NCBI RefSeq assembly: GCF_003044275.1
Contig: NZ_PZPL01000001.1
Span: 1,488,001-1,552,000 of the forward strand
Direction: 5' to 3'
Length of the DNA: 64,000 nucleotides
DNA from: Rathayibacter caricis DSM 15933
GTDB taxonomy: Bacteria; Actinomycetota; Actinomycetes; Actinomycetales; Microbacteriaceae
Numbering within the stretch: the first letter of the stretch is position 1; every line of letters starts with the position of its first letter. The notes below the pieces were generated by a model that was not told the DNA's origin, ran no database searches, and saw only the letters and a program-made list of their open reading frames with translations. Positions 32,488 to 41,283 of the stretch are shown here, piece by piece. A program made the position numbers and the translations under genes.

Positions 32488-33820
32488 GTCCCGTCCGGCC
32501 GTCGGCCCCCCTCCGGAGCCCGTGGACCGGCCGATGCGCCGGTACCGGCTCGTGCTGCGCTCGGCGGTGGGGGTGCTGCTGCTCCTCGTGGCCTCGCTCA
32601 CGGCGGCGACCACACGCCAGGGACCGCAGGTGACGAGCGTCCAGGTGAGCCCCGAGGGCGTGGTCGAGCGCGACGGGGCCCGGCTGCGCCTGCGGCTCGA
32701 CCGCCCGGTGAACGGCTCGGTGGCCGAGCGCGTGTCGATCGAGCCGGCCGCCGGATCGGAGGTGACGGTGGTGGGCTCCGAGATCACGATCTCCTTCACC
32801 GAGCTGCTGCGCTACGGCACCGAGTACACGGTGACGATCGCGGACGTCCGCTCCCGCACCGGCACGACGTCGGATCTCGTGACGCGGTTCACGACGGCCG
32901 AGCCCGAGGTCCTCGCGCTCGAGGCCTCGGCCGACGGGCCGGACCGCATCACCGGCCGGCCGCTCGCCGGCGGCGAGGAGCGGGTGCTCTTCGAAGCCGA
33001 TTCGGTGTCGGCCTACGCCGTGAGTGGCACGGTGCTGGCCGCGGTCGTGGAGGAGGGCGGCACGGCGCTCCTGGAGACGGTCGACGTCGTCACCGGCGCC
33101 CGGCGCTCCGTCCCGATCCCCTCGGCGGTGATCGAGATCCGCGGTTCGTCGTCCGCTCCCCGCATCGGGTACACCGTCGCCACGGTCGACGGACCGGTGC
33201 TGCGGACGCTCGACGTCTCGGACCCCGAGGCGGAGCCCGTCGTCGTGGCCCGCGCGGACGGTGCCGAGCTCGCCATCGCGCAGTGGGCCTTCGAGCCCGG
33301 ATCGACGTCGCTCGCCGCGCTCACCGAGGACGGCGTGCTCCTGCGCGTCGACGCGGGCACGGAGGCGCCGACCGTCCTCGGCGAGCACGGCGAGTTGCGG
33401 GGGTTCGTGCCCGGGACGTCCGACCTGGTGGTGTCGGACCCCGGCGGGGGAGCCGTGGTGGATCTGCGCACCGGCCGGGAGGCTCCGCTCGAGATGCCCG
33501 CCCGGGTGGACGGCGCGGCGTCGAGCGAGGAGCGGCTGCTCAACGGATCCTCCTACCTGCGGACGGTCACGGACCGCTCGGGAGGCGCCTTCGACGTGTC
33601 CAGCGCCGTAGTCCTCTTCGACGGGTACGCCGAGCGGGAGCTGTTCCGGCCCGCGGAGGGAGCGGCCCTCGTCTCGACGTGCCTGTCGCCGAACGGCCAG
33701 TACCTGGCGGTGCACACCGCCCCCGCCGGATCGACCGTGGTCGACCGCACCGTGCTGATCGACGTCGAGACCGGCGGGTCGGACCACGTGCTGGCGGGGG
33801 CGTCGCTCGACTGGTGCTGA
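32477..33820 (+). CDS. Membrane-anchored Ig-like/beta-propeller protein of unknown function
   Basis: 447 residues, ATG overlapping the previous stop by 11 bases, so all three genes form one translated unit. A single N-terminal helix (LVLRSAVGVLLLLVASLTAA) anchors it outside. Residues about 50-130 match a Big_5-type Ig domain (VVERDGARLRLRLDRPVNG ... ELLRYGTEYTVTIADV). The rest has the repeated strand pattern of a WD40/TolB-like propeller, ending CLSPNGQYLAVHTAP and DWC. No enzyme motif was recognised. It may be a surface sensor or scaffold for the two upstream membrane proteins. Confidence 0.75.
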   Translation: MSTESRPAVGPPPEPVDRPMRRYRLVLRSAVGVLLLLVASLTAATTRQGPQVTSVQVSPEGVVERDGARLRLRLDRPVNGSVAERVSIEPAAGSEVTVVGSEITISFTELLRYGTEYTVTIADVRSRTGTTSDLVTRFTTAEPEVLALEASADGPDRITGRPLAGGEERVLFEADSVSAYAVSGTVLAAVVEEGGTALLETVDVVTGARRSVPIPSAVIEIRGSSSAPRIGYTVATVDGPVLRTLDVSDPEAEPVVVARADGAELAIAQWAFEPGSTSLAALTEDGVLLRVDAGTEAPTVLGEHGELRGFVPGTSDLVVSDPGGGAVVDLRTGREAPLEMPARVDGAASSEERLLNGSSYLRTVTDRSGGAFDVSSAVVLFDGYAERELFRPAEGAALVSTCLSPNGQYLAVHTAPAGSTVVDRTVLIDVETGGSDHVLAGASLDWC

Positions 33821-33823
33821 TCG

Positions 33824-33886
33824 CCGCGAGATGCCACTCCGGTACGCGTTCTCCGGCGTGTCGTGTACTGAAGTGGCATCTCGCGG
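33824..33886. repeat. Nested-hairpin intergenic element
   Basis: A perfect 15-base inverted repeat: arm CCGCGAGATGCCACT (33824-33838) and its complement (33872-33886), with an inner GTAC/GTAC pairing. It begins 4 bases after the stop codon and probably terminates the operon. The rest of the 173-base gap holds nothing else recognisable. Confidence 0.8.
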
Positions 33887-33993
33887 AGGGGATCCGGGCG
33901 GGAAGCGTTACCGAACCGTTATCGGATCGGAGCCCGCGCGACCAAACCAGGGGTACCCGGTGAACGGGCAGGTCAGGGGCGAAAACTGCCCCT

Positions 33994-35574
33994 ATGAACG
34001 AGACAGCGGGACCCGTGCGCCAGAGGCGATTCCTCCTGCTCGCCGCCCTAGCGGGGGTGGTCACCGCCGGTGTCCTCCTCGCGGTCGCCGAGCTGATCGC
34101 CCTCGCCGTCGCCCGGACGGCCAGCCCCGTCCTCGCCCTCGGCTCCTTCATCGTCGACATCGTGCCGCGGCCCCTCAAGGAGTTCGCGATCACGACGTTC
34201 GGCGAGAACGACAAGGTCTTCCTGCTCGCCGGGATCGGGGTCGCGGTGCTCGTCGCCGCCGCGCTCGCCGGAGTGCTGCAGCTGATCCGGCCGCCGCTCG
34301 GGCAGCTCGTGCTCGTGCTCGCCGGCGTCCTCTCGATCGCCGCGATCGTCACGCGCGCCGGAGCGACTCCGCTCTCGGCCGTGCCGACCCTCGTCGGACT
34401 CGTCGTCGCGGTCGTCGTGCTGCACCTGCTCACCTCGCGCCTGCGCCGCTGGCGCTCGGCCCGGGCCGCGGAGGCGCAGGGGCGCGTGCCCGCCCACTCG
34501 GCCGGACTCGAGCGTCGCGGCTTCCTCCGCGTGTCGCTCATCGCCGCGGTCGGAGCGATCGTCGTCGGCGCCGGAGCCCGGGTCGTCAGCGCCGCGACCT
34601 CCACCATCGCCGGGGTCCGCGAGGCGCTGCGCCTGCCGAGCCCGCGCACGGCCCTGACCGTGCCCGCTGGCGCCGAGCTCGACATCGACGGGATCACGCC
34701 GCTCTTCACCCCCAACGCCGACTTCTACCGCGTGGACACCGCGCTCACCGTTCCGAGCATCGACCCGTCGACCTGGACCCTCACCATCACCGGCATGGTC
34801 GACCAGGAGGTCGTGATGTCGTTCCAGGACCTGCTCGACATGGGCCTGGACGAGTACGGAGTGACGCTGACGTGCGTCTCGAACGAGGTCGGCGGCGGCC
34901 TGGTCGGCAACGCGAAGTGGCTCGGAGTCCCGATCCGCGACGTGCTCGCCCGCGCGGGCGTGCAGTCCGGAGCCGACATGGTCCTCTCGCGCAGCGTCGA
35001 CGGCTACACCGCGAGCACGCCCCTCGAGGCCCTCACAGACGACGGGCGCGACGCGATCCTCGCGGTCGCCATGAACGGCGAGCCGCTGCCGCTCGAGCAC
35101 GGCTTCCCGGTGCGGATGATCGTGCCCGGCCTGTACGGCTACGTCTCGGCGACGAAGTGGCTGACCGAGCTGAAGGTGACCACCTTCGCCGCCGACGAGG
35201 CCTACTGGACCCCGCGCGGCTACTCCGCCGAGGCCCCGATCAAGATGTCGGCGCGCATCGACACCCCGCGCATCGACGCCGCGATCCCCGCGGGCCCGAC
35301 GAAGATCGCCGGCATGGCCTGGGCGCAGACCGTCGGCATCGAGAAGGTCGAGGTGAGCATCGACAACGGCGACTGGCAGCCCGCGACGCTCTCGACCCCC
35401 GTCAACACCGACACCTGGGTGCAGTGGTACGTCGACTGGCAGGCCGAGTCCGGCTCGCACTACGTCGCCGTCCGCGCTACGGACGCGAACGGCACCCTCC
35501 AGATCGAGGAGCGCGCCCCCATCGCCCCCAACGGCTCGTCCGGCTGGCAGCGCACCCTCGTCCGCGTCACCTGA
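33994..35574 (+). CDS. Membrane-anchored sulfite-oxidase-type molybdopterin oxidoreductase
   Basis: 526 residues. Four N-terminal membrane helices (within about residues 12-150) are followed by a fifth hydrophobic segment after RRGFLRVS. The molybdopterin domain (about 225-430) has the sulfite-oxidase fold, with the Mo ligand in TLTCVSNEVGG (Cys294), FPVRMIVPGLYGYVSATKWL, and a C-terminal Mo-co dimerisation Ig domain (IAGMAWAQTVGIEKVEVSIDNGDW). It likely acts on the outer side of the membrane. Electron donor or acceptor and substrate are unknown. No cytochrome or heme subunit gene is adjacent. Confidence 0.9.
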   Translation: MNETAGPVRQRRFLLLAALAGVVTAGVLLAVAELIALAVARTASPVLALGSFIVDIVPRPLKEFAITTFGENDKVFLLAGIGVAVLVAAALAGVLQLIRPPLGQLVLVLAGVLSIAAIVTRAGATPLSAVPTLVGLVVAVVVLHLLTSRLRRWRSARAAEAQGRVPAHSAGLERRGFLRVSLIAAVGAIVVGAGARVVSAATSTIAGVREALRLPSPRTALTVPAGAELDIDGITPLFTPNADFYRVDTALTVPSIDPSTWTLTITGMVDQEVVMSFQDLLDMGLDEYGVTLTCVSNEVGGGLVGNAKWLGVPIRDVLARAGVQSGADMVLSRSVDGYTASTPLEALTDDGRDAILAVAMNGEPLPLEHGFPVRMIVPGLYGYVSATKWLTELKVTTFAADEAYWTPRGYSAEAPIKMSARIDTPRIDAAIPAGPTKIAGMAWAQTVGIEKVEVSIDNGDWQPATLSTPVNTDTWVQWYVDWQAESGSHYVAVRATDANGTLQIEERAPIAPNGSSGWQRTLVRVT

Positions 35575-35597
35575 CCCCGTCTCCCTGCCACTGCGTT

Positions 35598-35665
35598 CAG
35601 AACCTCGGCCAGGAGTGCCCGTCAGCCACGATGGTGGCTGAGCCCCACTTTTGGCTGAGGTTCTG
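35598..35665. repeat. Nested-hairpin intergenic element
   Basis: Outer arms CAGAACCTCGGCCA (35598-35611) and TGGCTGAGGTTCTG (35652-35665) have one mismatch. Inner AGTG/CACT and CAGCCAC/GTGGCTG stems close on GATG. It lies in the convergent space between the molybdoenzyme and the nuclease gene. Confidence 0.8.
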
Positions 35666-35777
35666 CGCCGTCCGGCTGCACAGAGTCGACGGGCGATCTG
35701 CACAGGTGAGGCCCATCGGCTTGATCCGGCAGTTCTCGTGCGGATGGACACTCTCATCCTTCGTTCTGCGGTCCTGG
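35653..35777. repeat. Direct repeat copy A flanking the YhcG module
   Basis: About 125 bases that align over their whole length with 37772-37897. Shared blocks include GAGGTTCTGCGC, CATCGGC, GATCCGGC and CCTTCGTT. The copy contains the last codons and stop of the nuclease gene. Confidence 0.7.
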
Positions 35778-36818
35778 ATCGGGACGAGCGGCGTGAACGT
35801 CTCGCCGGAAGGTCCGAGTGAAAGCGTCGAGGATCGACTCCTCGTCGGGAAGAGCGGCTCGGACGTCGTCCGCGAGTTCGTAACGGCTCACGGCGACGGG
35901 CTGAGTCGTGGAGGCGAGGGCGTATCGGACGACGGCATCGTTCTTGCCGGGTACGACGAGGATGCCGATCGTTGCTCCGTGCGTGCCGCGGATGCGGAGC
36001 CGGTCCTCGACGAGAGCGACGGAGAAGCCGAGTTGACCGGCGTCCCTCGGATCGAACCTCCTCGTCTTCAACTCGACCACGATGTATCGCAGCTGCTCGA
36101 CGTGGAAGAACAGGAGATCGACGAAGAAGTCGTCACCCTCGACGTCGAAGTGCACCTGCCGCCCGACGAAGGCGAACCCGGGTCCGAGCTCCCGGAGAGT
36201 CTCCGCGATCCGGTCGACCAAGCGCTCCTCTAGCTCGCGCTCGGTGGCAGCACCGTTGATGGCGAGGAAGTCGAGGGCGTACGGGTCGCGGGTGATCTGC
36301 TGTGCGAGTTCGGAGTCGGCGCGCGCGAGAACGCCGCTGTAGTTGCTCGGTGCGGCGGCCTCCCGCTCGTGCAATCGTGTCGTGATCTGGTGAGCTAGGA
36401 CCGGCCGGCTCCACCCGTGCGCGACGTCCTTCGCGGCGTACCAGTCCCGCAGCTCCTGATCCTCGAGCTTGTCGAGCAGCTCGATGATGTGGCCCCAGGG
36501 CAATTGTCCAACGGGTCGTTGGACGATCGAGCTCCGGTCCGGCCACGCGGCCGCGAAGCGCCTCATAGAGAACAGATTCGTGCGCGAGAAGCCCTTCATC
36601 GAGGGGAACTCGGCGCGCAGATCGTCGGCGAGACGTTCGAGCACGCCGCTGCCCCACGCCTGGTGCTGCTGACGCTCGAGGATCGTCGAGCCGATCCGCC
36701 ACCAGAGCAGCAGGAGTTCGGTGTTGGCCTTCCGTTGCGCCTGGAACCGCGCCGTGTGCACGTGCCGTTTGACCTCCTCCAAAGTCGACCCGTAATCGCT
36801 CGGCATCACTGCTGCCAT
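35754..36818 (-). CDS. YhcG/DUF1016-type PD-(D/E)XK nuclease
   Basis: 354 residues from the ATG at 36818, which has a GGAGG 5 bases upstream; a GTG at 36836 lacks one. Residues about 10-150 are the DUF1016 N-terminal helical domain (LLLLWWRIGSTIL, GFSRTNLFSMRRFAAAW, LPWGHIIELLDKL). Residues about 185-330 hold the nuclease fold with FVDLLFFH and VVELKTRRFDP, i.e. the D...ExK core. Such proteins occur in bacterial immunity or toxin-like settings and recombination modules; the activity of this one is unknown. It lies between imperfect direct repeats with one unrelated membrane gene, suggesting an inserted cassette. Confidence 0.88.
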   Translation of the reverse strand: MAAVMPSDYGSTLEEVKRHVHTARFQAQRKANTELLLLWWRIGSTILERQQHQAWGSGVLERLADDLRAEFPSMKGFSRTNLFSMRRFAAAWPDRSSIVQRPVGQLPWGHIIELLDKLEDQELRDWYAAKDVAHGWSRPVLAHQITTRLHEREAAAPSNYSGVLARADSELAQQITRDPYALDFLAINGAATERELEERLVDRIAETLRELGPGFAFVGRQVHFDVEGDDFFVDLLFFHVEQLRYIVVELKTRRFDPRDAGQLGFSVALVEDRLRIRGTHGATIGILVVPGKNDAVVRYALASTTQPVAVSRYELADDVRAALPDEESILDAFTRTFRRDVHAARPDPGPQNEG

Positions 36819-37053
36819 GTCGCCTCCTGCTCTCACGTCTCCTGCTGAAGCCCGTTCCGGCGGCCACGCCGAGCACGCTGCCGGTCACCGGTGGCCTGGT
36901 GGCGAGGGTGCCGGTAGCTCGCGAGCGGGTGTCGTGGTCGATGCGGGTTGTGGGGAGAGCGGGCAGTGTCGCCGTGATGTGCAGGAACCGACTGCGGACG
37001 ATCGAGGGTCTGGAGGCCGCGCCACAGCGGGACATCACTGGCACGATGGGGCG

Positions 37054-37764
37054 GTGAACGAGGCGGATGCGATCGCGCGGGCGACGCGACTCTGGGTGTC
37101 CGGGCGACGCGTTGAGGCGTTGGAGCTGCTCAAGACCCGCGTCCGTCGTGCGCCTGACGAGTCGGAGGCGCGGCGGGTGCTCGTCGCGTTCTACCGCGAA
37201 CTCGGAGCGCCGGACCAGGCCGGGCGCTGGTCCCTCGCGCTGGACGGCGAGGCGACTCCGCTCGAGCGCGACCGAGCGGCCCGTCTTGTAGCGGCCTCCC
37301 GCGTCTCGGCGTCCGATCTTCCCGAGTTCCTCGCGCTGCCGACCGGTCACCTGCCCGCGGCGGTGGTCCGGCTGCTGCCCGACATCGAGCGGTACCGCGA
37401 CCGCTTCCGGCTCTCGGCCGAGGAGCGGCTGCACCTCGCCCTGCCCGCGGAGGACTGGCGCGATGCGGTCGCGCTCACCGGGTGGTTCGTGTCGTCTGCG
37501 ATCTTCGTGCTCGCCGTGCTCGTGAGCTGGGCAGGGGCTCTGCTGGGCACGGCGATGACGGATGCCGCGCGGTGGGCGTCGGTCGCGTCCCTCGCCTGCC
37601 TCGCGATCGCCTGCGGGTTCTCGGGCTGGTCCGCTGCGCGCCGGCGCCGGCGCGCAGTCATCGGTTGGATCCTGGGCGCCGTCGTGCTCGCCGCCGCTGT
37701 CGCACGATTCGTCGCGATCGCGATCGACGGCGGCGGGATCATCCGCTTCAGCTGGGAGCGATGA
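37054..37764 (+). CDS. Membrane protein with TPR-like N-terminus, unknown function
   Basis: 236 residues from a GTG start. The first about 110 residues are amphipathic helices resembling tetratricopeptide hairpins (AIARATRLWVSGRRVEALELLK, ARRVLVAFYRELGAPDQAGRWS). Three membrane helices follow (GWFVSSAIFVLAVLVSWAG, WASVASLACLAIACGFSG, AVIGWILGAVVLAAAVARFV). It may belong to DUF6584, but I am not sure of this. It diverges from the nuclease gene across 235 bases in which no further gene is clear, and is bounded by repeat B. No catalytic residues were recognised. Confidence 0.7.
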   Translation: MNEADAIARATRLWVSGRRVEALELLKTRVRRAPDESEARRVLVAFYRELGAPDQAGRWSLALDGEATPLERDRAARLVAASRVSASDLPEFLALPTGHLPAAVVRLLPDIERYRDRFRLSAEERLHLALPAEDWRDAVALTGWFVSSAIFVLAVLVSWAGALLGTAMTDAARWASVASLACLAIACGFSGWSAARRRRRAVIGWILGAVVLAAAVARFVAIAIDGGGIIRFSWER

Positions 37765-37771
37765 CGCGTCC

Positions 37772-37897
37772 GGCCGAGGTTCTGCGCGGGCCGCACTGCG
37801 GGGGGCCGACGACGGGCCTGCACGAACAAGGCTCATCGGCCCGATCCGGCGGTTGTCGCGCGGATCGCTCGTCTCAGCCTTCGTTGTGAGGCTCGGG
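37772..37897. repeat. Direct repeat copy B flanking the YhcG module
   Basis: Second copy of the repeat at 35653, in the same orientation. On the minus strand it would read ...EPHNEG-stop, close to the nuclease's own ...GPQNEG-stop, so the repeat may include a 3' gene remnant. It occupies the left part of the 459-base gap before the beta-galactosidase. Confidence 0.7.
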
Positions 37898-37978
37898 GCG
37901 TTCGGAACCGAGGTCGGGAGCGGTTGCGCGTCCCGAAACGGCCGTCGCGGCCACTCGTGACCTCGGTTGCGGACGGGG

Positions 37979-38112
37979 CTACTCGGTGGCCGCCGGTCGG
38001 AAGGATTCCGCGTGGTGCTCGGGCGCCAGGTGCAGCCCCGCGCCCAGCATGCGCTCGCGGAAGGTCGCGCCGACCGGCTCCGGGTCGAGGCGACCTCGGC
38101 GGCGGAGTTCCG
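37979..38112 (-). pseudogene. Possible gene remnant (44 codons, no good start)
   Basis: On the minus strand a frame bounded by TAG codons reads like a protein end, including GATFRERMLGAG and LHLAPEHHAES before the stop. No start codon with a ribosome site is visible. It sits beyond the beta-galactosidase terminator, so it may be the debris of a deleted operon gene. The family was not recognised. Confidence 0.3.
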
Positions 38113-38148
38113 GCTATACGAGCCGCGCCTCCCTCTCGTCGAGTACGG

Positions 38149-38182
38149 CGATCGCCGCCCGTCATCAAGGACGGGCGGCGAT
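38149..38182 (-). terminator. Hairpin terminator of the beta-galactan operon
   Basis: A perfect 13-base stem (GATCGCCGCCCGT and its complement) around an 8-base loop begins 42 bases after the beta-galactosidase stop on the minus strand. No T-tract follows. Confidence 0.75.
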
Positions 38183-38223
38183 CTGAACCAATCGGTGCGC
38201 CGTAGCGGAGGCAGTGCCCCGCG

Positions 38224-41200
38224 TCAGCTCCCGGACACCCCCGAGACCCCGAAGCGGAACACCAGTCGGCCGTCGCGCGGCCGCACGAGGTACTCCGGAT
38301 GCGTCCGCGCCCCCCAGGAGTCGTCTCCCGCGACCCCGCGCCGCCGCAGCGCCGGTCGCAGCACGGTCCGCTGCACCGGGGGCAGCTCGTTCGGGTGCTG
38401 CGCGTTCTCGATCTCGAACGGCGTCCAGTGCAGCGCCGAGAACTCCATCCCGCCGTCGCAGTCGAGACGCAGGCCCCAGCCGTCGTCGCCGGTCACCTCG
38501 GCCCAGCGCACGCCGGTGCGGCTGCCCGCCTCCTGAGGCTTCAGGTAGGGGGTCAGCTCGCGCGCCACGTCGCTCGACCAGACGTCCAGCCGCGCGCCGA
38601 GGCGGCGATCGGAGTAGCACTCGTCGGGTCCGTCGCCGTACCAGCGGAGGCGGTGCGCGTCGGCGCTCGTCGTCCACTGCATCCCGAACTCGGGCAGGTC
38701 GGGCAGGCCGTCCGGCACGTCCATCGCCACCGTGACCTCGATCCGCCCGTCGCCGGTCACCCGGTAGTCGACGTCGCAGAAGGCGCGCGGGGTGGTCGGC
38801 AGCTCGTAGGTGTACCCCACGGTCACGGCGGTGTCGTCGGAGGAGACCCGCGCGGTCCGCAGCGCCCCGCCCGCCGCCCGGGCGTACCGGCTCGCGAGCA
38901 GCCACTGGCCGTCCTCGAACGGCCCGCCCCAGCCGCGCTCGTTCGAGGTGGGCGCGTGCCAGAACGACGGCATCGGCATCGAGTCGAGCAGCTCGCGCCC
39001 GCCCTCGGCCCCGCCGCCCCAGCGGTAGGACTGCAGTCCGCCGTGCAGGCGCGAGAACAGCACGCTGAACCCCTCGCCGCGGACGCCCACGTTGTGGGTG
39101 CCCTCGACGACCTCGGGTCGCGGCCGGCTCTCGACGTGCGGTCGGCCGACCACCTCGAGCACCCGCTGACCGCGGGCCACCACGTGCCCCGCCTCGGCCC
39201 AGCGGGTCGACGACGCCAGCCGAAGCTCGACGTCGAGCGTGTACTCGCCCGGCAGCTCGGGCACCGGCACCGGGCTCGCGAAGGTCGCGCGCCCGCCGGG
39301 CTGGACCGCGGTCTCGAGCGTCTGCTCCGCCAGAACGCGGCCCTCGCGGCGCAGCGTCACGACCGCGTCGAACGCCGACGACGGAGTCGACAGCAGCCGG
39401 TTCTCGATCGCGATCCCCTCCTCCGACACGTCGATCCGGAACGGCTGGTAGAGGAACGCGACCTCCTGCAGCTTCGGCGTGGGCGTGCGGTCGGCGAAGA
39501 GGATCCCGTTCCCGCTGAAGTCGCCGTCGTGCGGAGCCTCGCCGTTGTCGCCGCCGTAGCCGAAGTAGGGCACGCCGTGCCGGTCGACCATCGCGATCGC
39601 CTGGTCGGCGAAGTCCCAGATGAAGCCGCCCTGGAACAGCGGCTCCCGGGCGGCGAGATCGAGGTAGCGGTCGACCGCGCCAAACGAGTTGCCCATCGCG
39701 TGGGCGTACTCGCAGAGGATGAACGGCTTGTCGCGGTGCTCGCGCAGGTACTCCTCGACCTCGGCCGCCGGCGTGTACATCTGGCTGACCACGTCGGTCG
39801 TGTCGGGGTAGCGGGAGTCCCAGTGCACGCCCTCGTAGTGCACGGGCCGGTCGTCGACCTCGCGGAACCAGTCCGAGAGGTCGCGCAGCACGCTGCCGCC
39901 GAAGGACTCGTTGCCGAGCGACCACATCACCACGCTCGGGTGGTTCTTGTCGCGCTCGACGAGACTCCGTGCGCGGTCGGCCAGCGCCGCGGCCCAGCGG
40001 GAGTCGTCGCCCGGCACGGCCTCCTCGAGCGGAGCGTCGAGGTAGCGCACGCGATCCCACACGCCGTGCGTCTCGAGGTTCATCTCGTCGATGACCAGGA
40101 ACCCGTACTCGTCGGCGAGCTCGTAGAAGAAGGAGTTGTTGGGGTAGTGGCTGGTGCGGATCGCGTTCACGCCGGCGCGCTTGAGGATCCGCAGGTCCTC
40201 CTCCGTCTGCTCGCGCGTGACGACGCGGCCGTCGACGCCGAACTCGTGGCGGTTCACTCCGAAGAACACGATGCGGCGGCCGTTCAACCGCAGCACCCCG
40301 TCCTCGATCGCGAAGCGGCGGAGGCCGACCGGCTGGGGGACCACCTCCGTCTCGGCGCCGTCGGCGTCGCGCACGCGCACGATCAGGCGGTGCAGGTGCG
40401 GGTCCTCGGGGCTCCACAGCCGCGGGTCGGCGAGTCGGAGGCGGTGCCGCCCGTCCTCGTCCTGCCGCAGCACGCCGACGCCCTCGAGCTCGACCACCAC
40501 CGAGCCGTCGCCGTCGAGGCTCGGCTCCACCGCGATCTCGGCCCAGGAGTCGCCGACGACGGTCGTCACGCGCAGGTCCTCCAGGTGCGTCCGCGGGCGC
40601 CGCAGCAGCACCACGTCGCGGAAGATCCCGGAGAAGCGGAAGAAGTCCTGGTCCTCGAGCCACGACCCGGCGCTCCACTTGACCACCTGCGCGGCCAGCA
40701 CGTTCTCGCCCTCGACCAGAAGGTCGGTGAGGTCGAACTCGGCGGGCGAGAAGCTGTCCGCCGAGAAGCCGAGCCAGCGCCCGTTCAGCCAGAGCGCGAT
40801 GGCGCTCTCGGCGCCGCGCACGTCGAGCGCGATCCGCTCGCCGGGCTCCAGTGGCGCGTCGAGGGTGAACACCGTCCGGTACGACGCCACGGGGTTGAAG
40901 CGCTGCGGAGCCTGCCCGGGGCTGAGGTCCTCGTGCCCGTCCCACGGGTACTGCGTGTTCACGTACTGCGGGCGGTCGTAGCCGTGCAGCTGGATGTGCG
41001 CGGGAACGGGGATCGTGTCCCAGTCGTCCGCGTCGAAGTCCGGCTGCTCGAATCCGGGGACCGTGCCCGCGAGATCGGGCGAGTAGTGGATCCGCCAGCG
41101 CCCGTTCAGCGACTGCTCGAACGAGCTGACGCCGGTCGCGGCCTCGTCCACCGAGCGGAACCAGCGGTGGTCGGAGTGGGCCGGGCGCCGGTTCTCGGCG

Positions 41201-41283
41201 AAGTACCCCGGATCCGACAGCCGCGACGGGTCGAACCCCGGCGAGGCGGCTGCGGGCGGTCGCGGATCGTGCGCGAGGCTCAC
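38224..41283 (-). CDS. lacZ: Beta-galactosidase, glycoside hydrolase family 2 (LacZ type)
   Basis: 1019 residues, the length of E. coli LacZ, without a signal peptide. The GTG start overlaps the permease stop by 4 bases (GTGA), so it is the last gene of the transporter operon. Domains in order: jelly-roll (about 50-215, with VNTQYPWDG), Ig-like, barrel (NGRRIVFFGVNRHEF), Ig-like, and the large C-terminal beta-galactosidase sandwich (about 735-1015). The acid/base is in WSLGNES (Glu459) and the nucleophile in FILCEYAHAMGN (Glu525). It should hydrolyse imported beta-galactosides or galactan oligomers in the cytoplasm. Confidence 0.95.
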   Translation of the reverse strand: MSLAHDPRPPAAASPGFDPSRLSDPGYFAENRRPAHSDHRWFRSVDEAATGVSSFEQSLNGRWRIHYSPDLAGTVPGFEQPDFDADDWDTIPVPAHIQLHGYDRPQYVNTQYPWDGHEDLSPGQAPQRFNPVASYRTVFTLDAPLEPGERIALDVRGAESAIALWLNGRWLGFSADSFSPAEFDLTDLLVEGENVLAAQVVKWSAGSWLEDQDFFRFSGIFRDVVLLRRPRTHLEDLRVTTVVGDSWAEIAVEPSLDGDGSVVVELEGVGVLRQDEDGRHRLRLADPRLWSPEDPHLHRLIVRVRDADGAETEVVPQPVGLRRFAIEDGVLRLNGRRIVFFGVNRHEFGVDGRVVTREQTEEDLRILKRAGVNAIRTSHYPNNSFFYELADEYGFLVIDEMNLETHGVWDRVRYLDAPLEEAVPGDDSRWAAALADRARSLVERDKNHPSVVMWSLGNESFGGSVLRDLSDWFREVDDRPVHYEGVHWDSRYPDTTDVVSQMYTPAAEVEEYLREHRDKPFILCEYAHAMGNSFGAVDRYLDLAAREPLFQGGFIWDFADQAIAMVDRHGVPYFGYGGDNGEAPHDGDFSGNGILFADRTPTPKLQEVAFLYQPFRIDVSEEGIAIENRLLSTPSSAFDAVVTLRREGRVLAEQTLETAVQPGGRATFASPVPVPELPGEYTLDVELRLASSTRWAEAGHVVARGQRVLEVVGRPHVESRPRPEVVEGTHNVGVRGEGFSVLFSRLHGGLQSYRWGGGAEGGRELLDSMPMPSFWHAPTSNERGWGGPFEDGQWLLASRYARAAGGALRTARVSSDDTAVTVGYTYELPTTPRAFCDVDYRVTGDGRIEVTVAMDVPDGLPDLPEFGMQWTTSADAHRLRWYGDGPDECYSDRRLGARLDVWSSDVARELTPYLKPQEAGSRTGVRWAEVTGDDGWGLRLDCDGGMEFSALHWTPFEIENAQHPNELPPVQRTVLRPALRRRGVAGDDSWGARTHPEYLVRPRDGRLVFRFGVSGVSGS

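Noticed and set aside
36819..37053. A small gene between the nuclease and the membrane protein
   Set aside because: Both strands are open in places, but no frame has a credible start, ribosome site or recognisable motif.
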